From NCBI GenBank assembly GCA_013397435.1, contig VZRG01000030.1, positions 694,197-758,196 on the forward strand: a DNA stretch of 64,000 nt, given 5' to 3'. Under the pieces are notes generated by a model. The model was not told where the DNA came from. It made no database searches and worked only from the letters and a program-made list of their open reading frames with translations. Position 1 is the stretch's first letter, and each line of letters opens with the position of its first letter. Origin of the DNA: Erythrocercus mccallii (Eukaryota; Chordata; Aves; Passeriformes; Dicruridae). The position numbers and the translations under genes were made by a program. Shown piece by piece: positions 47,745-60,600 of the stretch.

Positions 47745-49160
47745 GGTCTTAAGAAATCCTTTGATATCAGTAGGATTCAAGACCAATAGAGAGCCAGCAC
47801 CTGAAATTCACAGCCACTGATACTGAACAATTTTGATACCTATTGATAGGCACTGATACCTTCCAAACTTGATAGGCTACACCCATAGGTCATAGATTCA
47901 TGGAACACAGAATCATAGAATCATGGAACATAGAATCATAGAATGTTCAGGATCTGAGGGGAACTTAAAGATCAATTAGTCCCATCCCCTCTGCCCATGG
48001 ACAGGGATGCCTCCCTCTTGACCAGGTTGCTCAAGGCCCCATCCAAACAGGCTTTAAACACTACCAGGATTGGGGCATCCAGGACCTCTGTGGGTAACTT
48101 GTTCCAGTGTCTAACCACCCTCACAGTAAAGAATTTTTTCCCAAATTTCCCCTCTTTCAGTTTGTACCCATTACCCCATGTCATATCACTGACAAAGAGT
48201 CCATCTCTGGCTCCCTGTAGGTGCCCTTCAGGTACTGGAAGGCTCCTATGATGTTTCCACACAACCTTCTCTTCTCTAGGCTGAACAGCTCCAGTTTTGT
48301 CAGCCTGTCTTTGTATGGGAAGTGCTTCACTCCTATTACCAATTTTGTGGCCCTCCTCTGGACTTACTCAACAGTTCCATGTCCTTCTTATGTTAAAGTC
48401 ACCAGAACTGTGTGCAGTACCCCAGCTGGAGTCTCAGAAGAGCAGAGTTGAGGGGCAGAATCACCTCCTTTGACCTTCTGGCCATGTTTCTTTTGATGCA
48501 GCCAGGATGTGGTTGGCTTCCTGGGCTGTGAGCACACTGCTGGCTCATATTGAATTTTTCATCAACCATCACCAAGCTTTTCTTCTCAGGGCTGCTCTCA
48601 ATCACTTCTCTGCCCACCTGTAGATGTGTCTGTGATTGCCATGACCCAGGTATAGACCTTGCACTTCTCTTTGTTGAACTTCACGATGTTTGCAATGGCC
48701 CATCTCTCAAGCACGTCAAAGTTCCTCCTCTGGATGGTATCTCTTCCCTCCCTGTCAACTGCTCCACAAGGCTTTGTGTCACCAGGAAATTTCCAGAGGA
48801 TGCACTTGATCCTACTGTCCATGTCACTGAAAAAGAAGTAAACACTGAGATCAATGGATAACATTTTGATACTCACAGGCATCAATGCCTTCCAAGCTCA
48901 ATAAGAATCCAAACACTTTGTTCTAAAGAAACTTTTTGATACTGGTAGCAACCAAGACCTGTAGCTAGTGAGCCCTTTTTGTATGGATAGACATTGAGAC
49001 CATTCAATTTGGACACATATCTAAAAATGTTTATAGCAAGAGGTTATTACCATATCAATGTCAATAGGCATTGATACCTTCTCATCTCAGTAGGCATTTA
49101 CTTCCTTTGGCCAAGAATTATTGTTTTTCATATTGGTACAAATCAAGACCTAAAGCTAAC
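47745..49160 (+). repeat. Diverged tandem repeat, interrupted by a CR1
   Basis: Two words recur in the parts outside the inserted CR1. Word A is AAGAA...TTGATA..GTA....CAAGACC, at 47751-47783, 48927-48959 and 49113-49149. Word B is ATAGGCA(C/T)TGATACCTTC, at 47846-47863, 48876-48893 (as ACAGGCATCAATGCCTTC) and 49064-49081. B precedes A by about 50 bases in the last two units, and A copies two and three are 186 bases apart. The pattern indicates an old tandem repeat of roughly 190-230 bases with strongly diverged units. I do not recognise the family; it does not read as CR1 or LTR sequence. Confidence 0.6.
47892..48840 (-). mobile_element. CR1 LINE with 3' terminus, inserted in a tandem repeat
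   Basis: Read on the minus strand this is about 950 bases of CR1 from the end of the reverse transcriptase region to the 3' terminus. The 5' end encodes a decayed FSDMDSRIKCILWKFPGDTK (the FINDLDxGIECTLSKFADDTK region), followed by RWAIANIVKFNKEKCKV, VDEKFNMSQQCAH, KRNMARRSKEVILPLNSAL, then GNGYKLKEGKFGKKFFTVRV and HWNKLP. The frame changes several times. The 3' end carries an expanded ATTCTATG-type tandem (plus-strand complement 47892-47945). It is inactive and 5' truncated. Tandem-repeat sequence abuts it on both sides, so the CR1 is younger than the repeat. Confidence 0.92.
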
Positions 49161-52100
49161 AAGACCTTTCAATATTTGCAGGCTCCAGTATCTACTGATT
49201 CTACAGAATTTTAGTGATTGCCTTGTAATGTACTAGGAATAAAAGTAATACTGCGTGCTCCCCAGCTATATAGTGCTGCAAATTAGTATTTGCCCAAAAC
49301 TGAAGGGCTTAATATGAAATTATGGGAAATAATGGAAGCTACTCTTGTACTAAGAAAATTACAGACTGTATTCCAGTTAACAATAATTTTTTTGTGAAAA
49401 ATTATTTTCTAAGTGCACATGAATTTCCTGATAAGTATCAGTATAATTGTTAAAGATCATATAACATGTAAGAGTAATTGTAATGTAATTAACCACTGAT
49501 TACTTCATTTCTTTTAATCTGTTTTGTATGTGTATAGGTAGACAGAACAATTAAAAAGTTATAAAAGAGTTCATATTGATTTGCACAGCTCTGATTCAAA
49601 GCAGAGCAAAATCCCAGATGGGCAGCAAAATTAAAACTGCACTGTGGCAAAATAAAAAGAAATGTATTAACTTCCTTTTTTTTTGCCCTACTTTTTCTGA
49701 AAGCCTCTAAATTAGCTGCTACTTACGGTTCTAATACAGAGCAAAGCATTTGTTATCCACTTAGCAGTGCTGCTCATCTCTGCTAGGGAAAATATCAATG
49801 TTAGTGCACTTCCACTAAAAAGCACTCAAGAATTAAAAAAAAAAAGCCAACAACTAAACTAGAAACAATTTAGCTTTGATCTAAAATCCAGCACTTGTAT
49901 ATAAAAGAAATGTAACTTGAAGGTTACTAATGCATTCTCTATGTCACTTCTATTTGTATAGAAATAAAAATAAAGTCACTTCATACCAAATGCACTTATT
50001 ACTTTCTCCTGTAGCTGTGTCCTTTTCAAGAAGACCTAGATTTCTTGGTATTGTTAAGATTTGCATTTGCTGGGCTTTATTGACAATGTTTCACTGAAAT
50101 AATAATGAAATAGCACAACCTAGCACTCGGTAGTTTTTTTTGTAGGCAGTGATATTGTTCTTTTACACATCATTAGAACTTTTTACTGAGATGCTGAAAA
50201 AACCCTTGAAAGCCTTGCATACCTCAATATACAAGACAATGAGGGAATTGGGTCCTGAAAATATGGGATCTTCCACAACTGCAGAACTTTCTAGGGTTCA
50301 GCTCTTTTAGGCTTCAGTCAGCTCCCAACCTACATCTTGGTATGCACGTATATTATTCACTAAAATAATTGTTTTGTTTCCAAATAAACACTGAGTTTTA
50401 GAAGTATTTTTTTCTCTGTGTCTTTTTTTTTAATAGAACTACAAAACTGCATATAATTGAAGAAAAAGGTTGAAGACTCTCAGAGTCCTAAATCTTGACG
50501 TGGGTTTTTACTAGGATGTACTTCACCATTTTTGTTTATTTCACCACATATATTTATCCTTTTAATTAAATTGTGTGCTTGATAAAACTTCTCAACTTGA
50601 AGGTTTTGGCTCCTAATACATTACAGGAAATGTAATTTCCTTCTCATGTTTCCCTCTGTTTGCATGCTGACTGGGAGAGCCCGCATGTAGTGACCATGAT
50701 TTAGGGACTGTGAAGGCTTGCTTTGCTCCTGGGTCTCAGCTGTGGCACCTCAGCAGGGACGTGCCAGCAGGCAGCAGTGCCAGGCACTGCATTCACACAG
50801 GCTGCACAGAGATTTTCAGGGTGCTTCCATGAATGTGATGAGACATGAGAGATCAGCCTTAAGTTGCCATGAACTCAGCAATTCAGATCAAGATGAGATC
50901 CGTAGTCATCTGTCATCTTCTCACAAAACCTTTTCCTCAGGATCCCTTTTATGTTGAGGTACCATGGAGGGAATGTGAATGCCAGTAGCTAACGGTTCCC
51001 AGTTACTAACAGTTTCCCTATGTTTCCCAGAAAAGAACTTATTTTCTGTGGTTATAACGTGATCATCAGGGCTGGTGTCTGCAAGCTCAGCTAACAGATC
51101 TGCCTCCATTTTTAAACAAAGTGAGGTTTGTTTCTTTCCTCCTCATTCATTAGTGCCCATTGTGAATTGCACATCATCCTTATTCACAGTCTGTGCAAAC
51201 AGTATCAAGCACATGTGTATCATATGTGCTTTGAATCCTGAGTGGTCTTCTCCTTTGAGGATGTTACCTGTATCCTCTGAACCACTCTACGTCATTCATT
51301 TTGTCACTTGTTAATTGTGACTCACAGAGTGCTCCAAGACCATGGGTAAGTCAGGTTGTATGCATATTCTTTATTTTATTTGAACTACTGAAACAGGATC
51401 TGCTTTCTCTTTCTGGGTACATTACATGGCAAAGCATAAACAAATCATAAGTAATAAATTGAGTATGGTATCTGAATGCCTCTGTGAGGTTTTCTCACCA
51501 GGTCAAGGACATCTTTCCATTTTCCTGATGCATTTACAGTTCTATTTGTTAGGAGCTGTGGCAAAGTCTGTACAGCAGAAAGGTATACAGACTACAGCAC
51601 TTGAACGTGACTAAAGGAGAACCTGTTGGCTTCAATGACCTGTTACTGAATGTACATGTCTAGCACGTTCCTTCTGTTTTACAGATCATAAATAATGCAC
51701 ATCCCTCAGGTGCACATTCTCAGCCCTTGTGTGCCGTTTCAGAGTGAGGTACACATTTATATAATACAGAGCACATTATGAAAATACAGTCTCCAGCTGA
51801 CAGAAATGGGTGGATGTATTGTGAAAACATCAGAAATCCAATCTAACTCCTATTTATACACATATGAAAACACCCCTCAGTCTGGATCGGTCGTTTTTGT
51901 TTCTTTTTTCCAGTAGTACAAATGCATCAAAATGAATTCATTAACAATGCACATGGGCATGAACTTCCTTATAGAAAAATTGTTTTCTGGAGCTGTAATG
52001 AGTTACACACATCCCACTTCCTTCCATTGGCATGGGGACATGGTGGCTCTGAGCTCCGAAGGCCACAGCCCTCAGGAAGAGGAACAATTGCCCAAGTTCA

Positions 52101-53294
52101 TCCTCTAGGATCTCCCAGCAAGAAAGCCCCTAGGTAGTGACTTATTCCCTTGCCTTCAGCCTGTTTACAAGGGTGTGAAAACAAATACCTACTCACCAGA
52201 ACTAACACTGAAGAATCCGCATGGTCATACAACCCTCATTTGTTGTTCCAAGAGTTTTGGAGTCTTACTGTGGCAGATATCACTGTAAGTTATAACCATA
52301 ATGGGTAACTTAACGGGTTCACCGGAGAATCAGCCACTGTCCTCTTTGGAGCTTGGGAACCAGCTGTACAAACACCTCAGGGAGTCAAGTCCCTGCAACA
52401 AATACCTCATTCAGTGGGCACAAGTCATGTTATGCCTACAAGCTGAAAGCTACAGCAGCAGTTTTCAGCTTTTAGTGCTCTGAAATTTTTATTGCTAGTT
52501 AAATAAAAGCAAACTGAAGTTTTCATCTCAATGAAGCCTATAATTTTCTGGGACCCAGTGGCTACATTTTTCACATGGTTGTAGGAAGGGAGTGAAATCT
52601 CTGGACAGCACTTATTATCCATTCTCCTAAGCATTCACTCCATATTCTCATAAAGATCAGCCTTGGGCTTCCTGGTTATTGATCTCAGCCGAAGGGCAGA
52701 TCTCTCAGATCCGGCAAGTGTTTCTGCTAATATATTTTCCTTCCAACATTAATACTCTTTCTAATTTCAACCTCAAGAAGCAGCAATACATTGCAATCTG
52801 TGGCTTTAGATTGTGAAAGCAAGAGTGGACCGTATGAATATGTTTTGGATAGCTTGTCACAGACTGCTGCAAAATCCAATTATTTCTGGGGTTATTATAC
52901 CTTCTTTCACTACATCTGTTCTAACTGGGGGGAGGAAAATAAGGTTGAGTGTCCACCCCAGTGTTAAAAAAACACTAAATCTCAAATAATTAGCTGAGAT
53001 GCAATCAAATTTGCCTAGAGTATCTAATGAAATGCACTGGGTAGTTTGAGCTTTTTGCCTGAACTGATATGCAGAAAATACTGCTGTATCCATCTGGAAG
53101 TCAATTACTACAAAAGTTACTTTTAAATACAGTTGTGTGTCTTAATTGCTTTGATTGGGCCCAGTTCTGGTTTCTTCATTGAGTGGGACAGTTACAAACT
53201 TGTGATTCTTCTGGTGGGCTATTTCCTCATAGACATCACAGCTGTGAGCCTTGGCTCAACCTCCCCACGGAGACCTGCCAGGGGAAATGGGCCT
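49161..53294. other. Non-coding DNA, no gene seen
   Basis: Unique AT-rich DNA. Short open frames (79 codons at 50718-50957; 121 codons at 53133-53498) show no known protein. No CR1 tail motif is present. Confidence 0.5.
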
Positions 53295-53335
53295 GTACTC
53301 TGCAAAGGGAAGGCTCGTACCCTGCAATGGGAAGG
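53295..53335 (+). repeat. Two-copy 22-base tandem duplication
   Basis: GTACTCTGCAAAGGGAAGG (53295-53313) and GTACCCTGCAATGGGAAGG (53317-53335) match at 17 of 19 positions with a 22-base period. A small local duplication. Confidence 0.8.
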
Positions 53336-54484
53336 AACAGCCTTGCACCCAAGGTGGGGCAGAGATGATGTTGGCTCGAGACCAGGATACCACACCAAGA
53401 TATTATTGTTGGCTTTCTCCAGGCACAGTGCAGCTACGTGGTCTCTTCCTTGGGGTGCTGTCTGGATACATGGAGTTTTACTCTATCTCAAGTCTTAAGC
53501 AAATCAATTGAGAGTCCATAAAGGCAGGAGAGAAAAGAAAAAAAGCATTGAGCTTGCTGTTCAGCAAGTCTAATACAAAAAAAGAACAAGCTCTTTTTCT
53601 GTTTTTAACTTACAATATTCTGAATTAAATCTTAAATACATGGAGGAAGGTGTTGCAGTCCATACAGATAGATTTAAGGAGCAAATCGCACTTTGCAATA
53701 CATAGTTTATTGTGTGCACTGGTATTGTAAAGTCTCAGTTAATTACTGTGAATTATTTGCTTATTGTATATCCTTGGAATTTATGGCACAAACATCAAGT
53801 TTAAACAAATCTTTTTGATCTTTTAATGGATTTTGTAAAGGCAAAAGTAAGAAAATCCCATCTGTATTTCTACATATTTGAACATTATTAGAATTGAGGT
53901 TTTCTTAAGCTGTTGATGTAGAAATGAAAAGGAAATTTCATTTGCATAAGTTACAGAGCAAGTATCAATCCCAGTATTAAATGTTGTTACACAGCTCTGT
54001 GAACGATAATAACCCTTTGTTTCATTATAGAACTGACATCAGTTTTTCTAGATGATACTAACAGAAATGTTTCTGAAGCAGTTAGTGTTAAACAAATGGT
54101 CTGGCTCTTGGGTGACATTAGCTAATCAGATATAAACGAGGGCTTGAAAAATAGGATAAAAACAACTTAATTTGTAGACTGAATATAAGTCAAATGGCTT
54201 TTGCTTGCCCTTTATATTTTGGAGGAGCTTTCTCAGAAACAAGCTAGCTAGATGAAGAAAGAAGACGGTGACATTTGTCTGGATCTGATGATTGTCACTT
54301 GAATTTGTATGCACCATATTCAATTTTTATTTGTAGTTCAAGTTGACAGTCTTGAAGCAACTTAAAGGCTGGATCTAGCTTCTGACAATGGGCTACCAAG
54401 TCAGCTCATGGCTTTGAATTAGCCACCACAAAATTGAAAGGCCAAGACCAGAACAGGCCTGTACAACTTCTGGTGTGGAACGGA
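53336..54484. other. Non-coding DNA, no gene seen
   Basis: Unique sequence; nothing recognised. Confidence 0.5.
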
Positions 54485-54737
54485 AGTGGCAGTGGGAACA
54501 AACTGAAACAAGGAAGCTCTATCTGACAATCAAGAAACCCTTGATTTTACTGGGAGTGTAATCAAACACTGGAATATGTTATCCAGGGAGGATGTGGAGT
54601 CTCCCTCCTTAGAGATACCCAAAAACCACCTGGACACAGTCCACAAGTGGCTTTAAGTGGCCATGCTTGAGCAAGAAGGTTGGACCAGATGACTTCCAGA
54701 GGTCATTTCCAACCTCATAAAGTCTGTGATTCTGTGA
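54485..54737 (+). mobile_element. CR1 LINE 3' fragment
   Basis: CR1 ORF2 end and 3' UTR: GGGAACAAACTGAAACAAGG, ACACTGGAATATGTTATCCAGGGAGG, TGTGGAGTCTCCCTCCTTAG, then GGTTGGACCAGATGACTTCC, AGAGGTCATTTCCAACCTC, ending GTCTGTGATTCTGTGA. The 5' end is truncated and there is no coding capacity. Confidence 0.93.
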
Positions 54738-55329
54738 AGAGGGGTAAGGACTCAGGGAAAGAGCCTGCCTCATTTTGTATTGCCTTAGAGCTAGAGATAT
54801 ATAATGATGTAGCTTGGCATAATCCATAGTTCAACCTCTTCTTCAGCTTGCAAAACTAACTCAGATATCAACAGGTCTGAAGCTCCAGCCCTTGGCAGAA
54901 GCAAAATTTTCTGGCACAAGCAACATCCCGGCAGTCTGCTACCCTAAGCAGTTGTCTGCCTTGCTCATGGCTCAAGTCAATCCAGTCTACATCTCATTTA
55001 AGCTATGTTCTTACACATCCACATGCTGTTTCTTCTTGAGTGTATGCCTTTTCATAGCCCACTGAAGCTCTCCCCCAACTGCACATTTTTAGTAGCTTCA
55101 GTGTGTCCTGCCTAAAAGATCTTGGCAGTCCATTACTGGATAATATTTTTTAGCAGAAGCACAACTAGAAACATATTACTATGAGTGACTTTTTTAAAAA
55201 ACTAGAGTAACTACTGTGAATGCTTATCCTGACAAGGTTCAAAGGGTTAGTAAAGATTTTCTCTAACCTGTAATTGGTATCATACTTTCCACAAGCTCAT
55301 TATACTGTATCTCTGAAAAATGATTTAGT
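54738..55329. other. Non-coding DNA between two CR1 ends
   Basis: Unique sequence; nothing recognised. Confidence 0.5.
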
Positions 55330-55414
55330 GGTGGACTTGATAGTGAGAGTAACACTTGGACTTGTTGAGTTTAAGATCCTTTCCAACCTAAAAGCTTCTG
55401 TGATTCTATGATTT
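55330..55414 (+). mobile_element. CR1 LINE 3'-terminal fragment
   Basis: Only the last 85 bases: GGTGGACTTGATAGTGAGAG, TTAAGATCCTTTCCAACCTA, ending TTCTGTGATTCTATGATT. A second, independent CR1 end about 600 bases from the previous one, in the same orientation. Confidence 0.88.
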
Positions 55415-56321
55415 TGTAGCAGATAACAAATTTCCTTCATGCTGTATCCATGCACACTGCAACAACCACAGTCACAGCACAAGGTGCTGCAACCAACAGA
55501 ATTTGTTGCTGACATTTTACTGCAAGCTGAGTTCAGATTTGTTGTGCAATGCAAGAAATTGATAAAAAAAAATTGATCATTGGGCAGATGTGACCTCAAA
55601 TTGAGCTTACGTTTCAGCATGTTTTTCACATCTTTATTTACAATTCTAAGGAGAGAAATAATATAATCTATGGAAAGATGCCTAATTGCTCAGTAGATTG
55701 TTAGTAATTAAATGGTAACAGCAACCCAATTTCTTCATTCCTTAGACCCTGTGCAAGCTTAGTTTGGACCACTTACAGCTATTTTTGTCTGATGATGATA
55801 AATATGATAAGAAATGTCTTTAAGCTGGTCACATCAAAAAACTTCATGGACCATATGTGGCATCTGATCTATGCACTTCATCAGCTTGGGACCTTCAACA
55901 CATCTAATTCAGATACATTTTCACATTGCACTCAGCATGCCTTTCATGGAGCAAAAGGCTGTAAGTGCATCTCAGAGGTAGGAAAAGGGCTAGAAAAATA
56001 TTGCTGTGTTTGCACTGTGCTCTGGTTCCCAATTTCACTCATGCTTCTCAAGTTTGCTTCCACAGATAGCTGCAGTTTCACAGTAATATCCCATGAAAGT
56101 CGTCACACAGTTAAACTTTATAAATCTTGCCCTTAGATATTGAAGACACTGAATATTTACCTGGGTTCAAAGAGAAACAGGCAAATTAATATTGTCTCTA
56201 AATTCATACAAGCCATGGACACATTAGGAAGTCCATGTGATATGTAACTACTGGTAATGGGTGAAAAAATAACCGAGGAAGAAAATTTAGATATGAATGT
56301 CCTACTCTTCTGCTCTTCTCT
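55415..56321. other. Non-coding DNA, no gene seen
   Basis: The 114-codon open frame at 55792-56136 has no recognisable protein. Unique sequence otherwise. Confidence 0.5.
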
Positions 56322-56397
56322 AAGCATCTGCTGTTGGCTATGTCAAAGGCAGAGTGGTGGCTTAGCTGGCTCTTTGGTCTGACCCAGTATGTTTGTG
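56322..56397 (+). mobile_element. Ancient CR1-type LINE 3' end
   Basis: Contains AGCATCTGCTGTTGGCTATG and the nearly unchanged CTCTTTGGTCTGACCCAGTATG, the 3' end typical of turtle/crocodile CR1 (GGxxCTTTGGTCTGACCCAGTATGG). It belongs to the same ancient class as 6655-7690 and 23410-23725 but is a separate copy. Non-coding. Confidence 0.75.
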
Positions 56398-57560
56398 CTC
56401 ATGCTAAAGAGCTTCATTTATTCAAGGTATTCCTTACTTATGCACTTTGAATTATTCCCCAGTGAATATGTAGAGGACCTCAGTGCCTGTGTCAGACAAC
56501 TCAAGCTTGAAAGTATGCTTCTACTGCAGGAGCCTTGAGCAATGAAGAGTCATCACAGCAGAGAAATGGATCTCATTTTGACCTGTCAACTGGATGAAAG
56601 TATACAGGAAATGATTTATCCTGGCTTTTAATTGGTGGCATGAGATATTCCTTCTGTCAAGGAGTATGAGATGGAGCCTGAGTCCTGGGTCTGTTTCTGT
56701 GACTCGAAGCTATGGGAACATTGCCCATCAGAGCATAGCCCAGAGCAGGGGTTGTGATGTGCCTTTCCTCTAGCCAGAATGTCAGCTCACACACCCAGGT
56801 CAGGAACAGGTTCCCCCTGATAAATGTCATCTTCCTTCTTTGAGGCTACACAGCAACAAACTGAGGTTTTCTTGCACTGGAAATTCAGATCTAGATATCT
56901 GAATTTGAATGTTTGTGACTCAGTTCTTTACGGAAAATATCTGTAAGCAAATTAATATTTATAAAAAGTTAACATCTGAAGACAACGAATAGGAAAAATT
57001 TAACCAAGATGACTTAGATGACATTATTCTGGGAATAAAATTATGCTTAATTGTGATTTGTGTGTTTTAATAGAAAGACCTTTAAATCATGGTTAGTCTG
57101 ATATAAATTATATTGCCTCTCCAAGCGCTGCAAAGTGTCGAGGCAGACTCCAAACATCCCTGATGTAGTTTCAGCCATGGATTGCTCTTTTTTTCCCTTA
57201 AGTATAGGTTTATTTTTTTAAATTTGCTTTCCCTTTACATTGTTTTTACCCACAGAGATCATGTTTTCATATTATTTTCTGAATAAAGAAAGTGAAAAAA
57301 AAAAGGCCAAATTCTCATATTGGCAGCTGGGATTTCTTGGGGAACGAAGAATAAAAAAGAAAAAGGAAGGTTGAGAGAGAGAGAGAATACGGCAAGATTT
57401 CTCATGAGCATTGAAAAGGGTAAAACATTAATGGAAATCTGACAGTATAGTTCTCTGAAATGGAAAACTTCATTCTCTAATGCTGGTGTAAGTTCTCTGT
57501 GATGGGTGAGAGGTTTGCTTTTGCACTACAAAAAATATTCACAAGTATTCAGAAGCAGTC
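56398..57560. other. Non-coding DNA, no gene seen
   Basis: Unique sequence with a purine run at 57287-57305 and a small GA run (57372-57385). Confidence 0.5.
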
Positions 57561-57662
57561 CTCAGAGAAGAAGGAGGGAAGGAGGGAGGGAGGAAAGGAA
57601 GGAAGGAAGGAAGGAAGGAAGGAAGGAAGGAAGGAAGGAAGGAAGGAAGGAAGGAAGGAAGG
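57561..57662 (+). repeat. (GGAA)n tetranucleotide microsatellite
   Basis: A GGAGG/GGGAA-rich lead-in (57571-57592) runs into about 17 perfect GGAA units ending at 57662. GGAA is the core bound by ETS-family factors, and long GGAA arrays can act as binding platforms. That is known biology for some ETS fusions, not evidence of function here. The 143- and 60-codon open frames across it are repeat artefacts. Confidence 0.97.
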
Positions 57663-60600
57663 ATTTTTGTTTGTATTTTAGATATGAAAACATTTTAGAT
57701 AAGGAGAAACCAGTTCCTAGTCTCAACAGGTCCCAAACACCTTGGGAGAGAGGAAAAAAGGGGAAAACAGCTCTTCAGATCTCCTGGAAGCAGCTATTAT
57801 CAGGCTGCAGCATAAGACATGGAGACTTTTTCTTCTTTCTCCCTTTCCCTGGACACATCAAGCTAGCCAGTTGCCTGGAGAACAAAATAACACGTGTCAT
57901 CTCAATAAGCTCTGAGCTTTATATTCATATTTTTTAGTTCATTTAGTTACATAGAGTGATGCTTATTGTTAAGTCACTTGCAGAGTATTTAAACACATGA
58001 GAGCACAGCCGTGGCTCTGCACATCCTTAGCTCTCATGCTACCTTTGTATAAGCTGGAAAATAAGAATAATGAGTCATTTTAATATATTTAAAGGGAAGG
58101 GGAAGATGAAGGTGTCTCTTTCTGCGGCTTCTTGGAGACAGCCCTGCCACAACCTTGACTCTGCAAGGGAGAGGGTGCACTGATTTCAGCACAGAGTGGG
58201 TGATTCCTCTACTGAGATTGCTGCTGTGGCCAGTCCACAATTAATGTCACTGAGGTCAGCAAGCAGGCATGAGGTGGTAATGACTTTCAGTTGCCACTGA
58301 CCTGCCTGGATCCTAGCCAGAGACCTAGAAATTGAAATTTTTGCAGGCTGCTAGCAGTCCCTTTAGCTCCATTTTACTTAACATGTTTCAAGCTGTGGAA
58401 CAACAGAAGATGAAAAAATCAAAGGCAAGCAGATGTTGCAGCAATGATAAAGAAAGAGGCAAGAGCAATGAGAAATTGGGTTGGCAGGTAAATGATGTGG
58501 AGAGATATAGATCTAGAAAGGAGTAATTTCAGATATTTGTCTGCCACTGGTTTTGGTTGTGTACGCATCCCGCATAATTTTAATATCAAAAGATCATGAG
58601 CAGTGTTTGCTTTTCAAATGTATAGGGTGGTTTTTGTTTTTTTTTAAATGCAGCTGATTTCCTGATCTGCAAAGCAAGACTTTTTTTTTTGGGTGGCAAT
58701 TAGTAGTGCTGTGGTGAGTCACTCCTCTACTGGTGCTTCACTCGCTCTCTTTCTTCCATAAATGCTTCTAAGAATAGCTGCTATAGAAATAACTTTCATC
58801 TAGGGGAATAGCCCAAAATAGCAAACTCTATCCCTAAAAGTTATCAGACTGATTAGTCATTAGCAGAATATTAGACTGGAAAGAACAAAAGCCTGAAAGT
58901 AGATAACAAATGTGTTTCTTATCAATTTATTTTTCACTATGAGTTATGCTTAAAAAGAGCAACAATTTCAGTAAGTTCATATTTCTGTAGAAAGGAAGTG
59001 GAAGGAAGTTGATTTCCTTAAAATTCTTTAACACCTTGCTAAAATCACATCTTGGCAACATTGTGTTTACAAGCAAATCATTCTGTCAGAAATAAAAGTT
59101 TTAAGTTTCATTACATCCTAATCCTGCTGGTTTGGGTTTGTTTCTTGGTTTTTGTTTTTTTCTTTTTTTGAAAAGCAGTACATGGGCCAGTACATGTATC
59201 TTCTGTGTGCTGAATTTTACAGACAGCTGTAGTGCTTTAATAACTCATGTCACTGGCAGAACTGGCAGAGAAATTTTGCCTCAAATCTCAACACACAAGC
59301 CCCTTTTCAGTATAATATCAATGAGAGGAGGACAGATAGTATGCTTTGTGCAGCTGAGAGAATAGTGCCCAATGGACTATTAATAAACTCGTGAACTCAG
59401 CTCATCTAGATGTAGTTTTGCATGGTACCGTGCAGCTCAGTGGGATGGTCAGTCTCTTTAGATTCTGTGCTTGAGATAAGAGAGTTTATTTTCTATTGTG
59501 ATGTTTGGCAACTGGCTAATCTCCAGGGACTTAAATCCAATTTTATGTGGAACTTTTGCTACTTTACATAGCCCCCTAAGAAGGCTTCAAGGCATATAAT
59601 ACACATAGATTATTTTTTTAATCAACCAATAACTTCAGAATTCTCTCCTCTTCCTCTAGGCTTCCACAACTAAGAAGCCCAGGTTATGCCCTCATGTGCA
59701 CTGGGGTCTCAGTTCACCAGTGTGTGAGTTCAACTCTCTCTTCTTTTACAAACAACTTCTCAAATCCAGACACAATGTAGAAATAGCCCCTCATCTTAAA
59801 GAAAAAAAAAAAAAGCAAGCTGTGTAGGTTATAAAAAGTAACTGAGTCAAAGCAGCTGATGCCATGAGAAAAGCCTCTTAGATCAGAGGAGATAGAAAAG
59901 GGGCAAATGAACAAATGTGGGCAAACGCACAATGAAGACTAGAGAGTGGCCTGTGCCATTTTCCCTGCCACCTTTGATCTACAAAATGTATGTCATATTC
60001 CCGGGAACCTGGCAAGGGGGAAATCACAGCAAAGAGAAAGATACACTTCTGAGCTATCTGTATGTCTCTTCTCTGAACAGACTCTGTATTGTTGACCCCC
60101 TTAGGATGGCTGAGGGTGGCAGCAGCACAAGTTGTCATGAATTGCCCAGTTCACCATCCTGCGGCTTGCTGTCCCCTCAGGCACATTTCAGACACAGGCT
60201 GGCACCATCCCAGTCAAGGTGAAAGCTGAGTTTAATTTCTAACATAATGATTTATTCATTGTAGTATTGGACAGTGGTGCAGACTGACAAGCCTGAAGTT
60301 TGCACCTTGTGGTGTTTTTGAAGGCAGCCTTTACGGTTCTGTGCTCCTCCAGCTCGGCAGCCTTGTTCACTGGCTTAGATGCTCAGCCAGGCTAGCTGGT
60401 GACTGCATCAGTTTGGTGCTTTGCCTCTTCCTTCCTAAATCACACTGCCTGCTACTATGACAAAGTCTGACACGGTGTCTCCTCACAGACCAAACCTGAT
60501 GCTGTCCTCAGTTTCTTCTGTGTAAGTTCCTAATACAGAAATGCATACAAATTTGAATATTAAGGACTAGTAGGACTGTGGTTGGCAGGTGATAATTCCC

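Noticed and set aside
47972..48617. Open frames on both strands in the second CR1
   Set aside because: The minus-strand ones are CR1 ORF2 debris and the plus-strand ones are their shadows; not host genes.
53133..53498. 121-codon frame with a hydrophobic N-terminal segment
   Set aside because: Two overlapping frames of similar length, an internal tandem duplication, and no family resemblance; probably chance in a GC-richer patch.
57499..57937. Open frames of 60 and 143 codons
   Set aside because: Produced by the GGAA repeat, which lacks stops; the flanks show no protein features.
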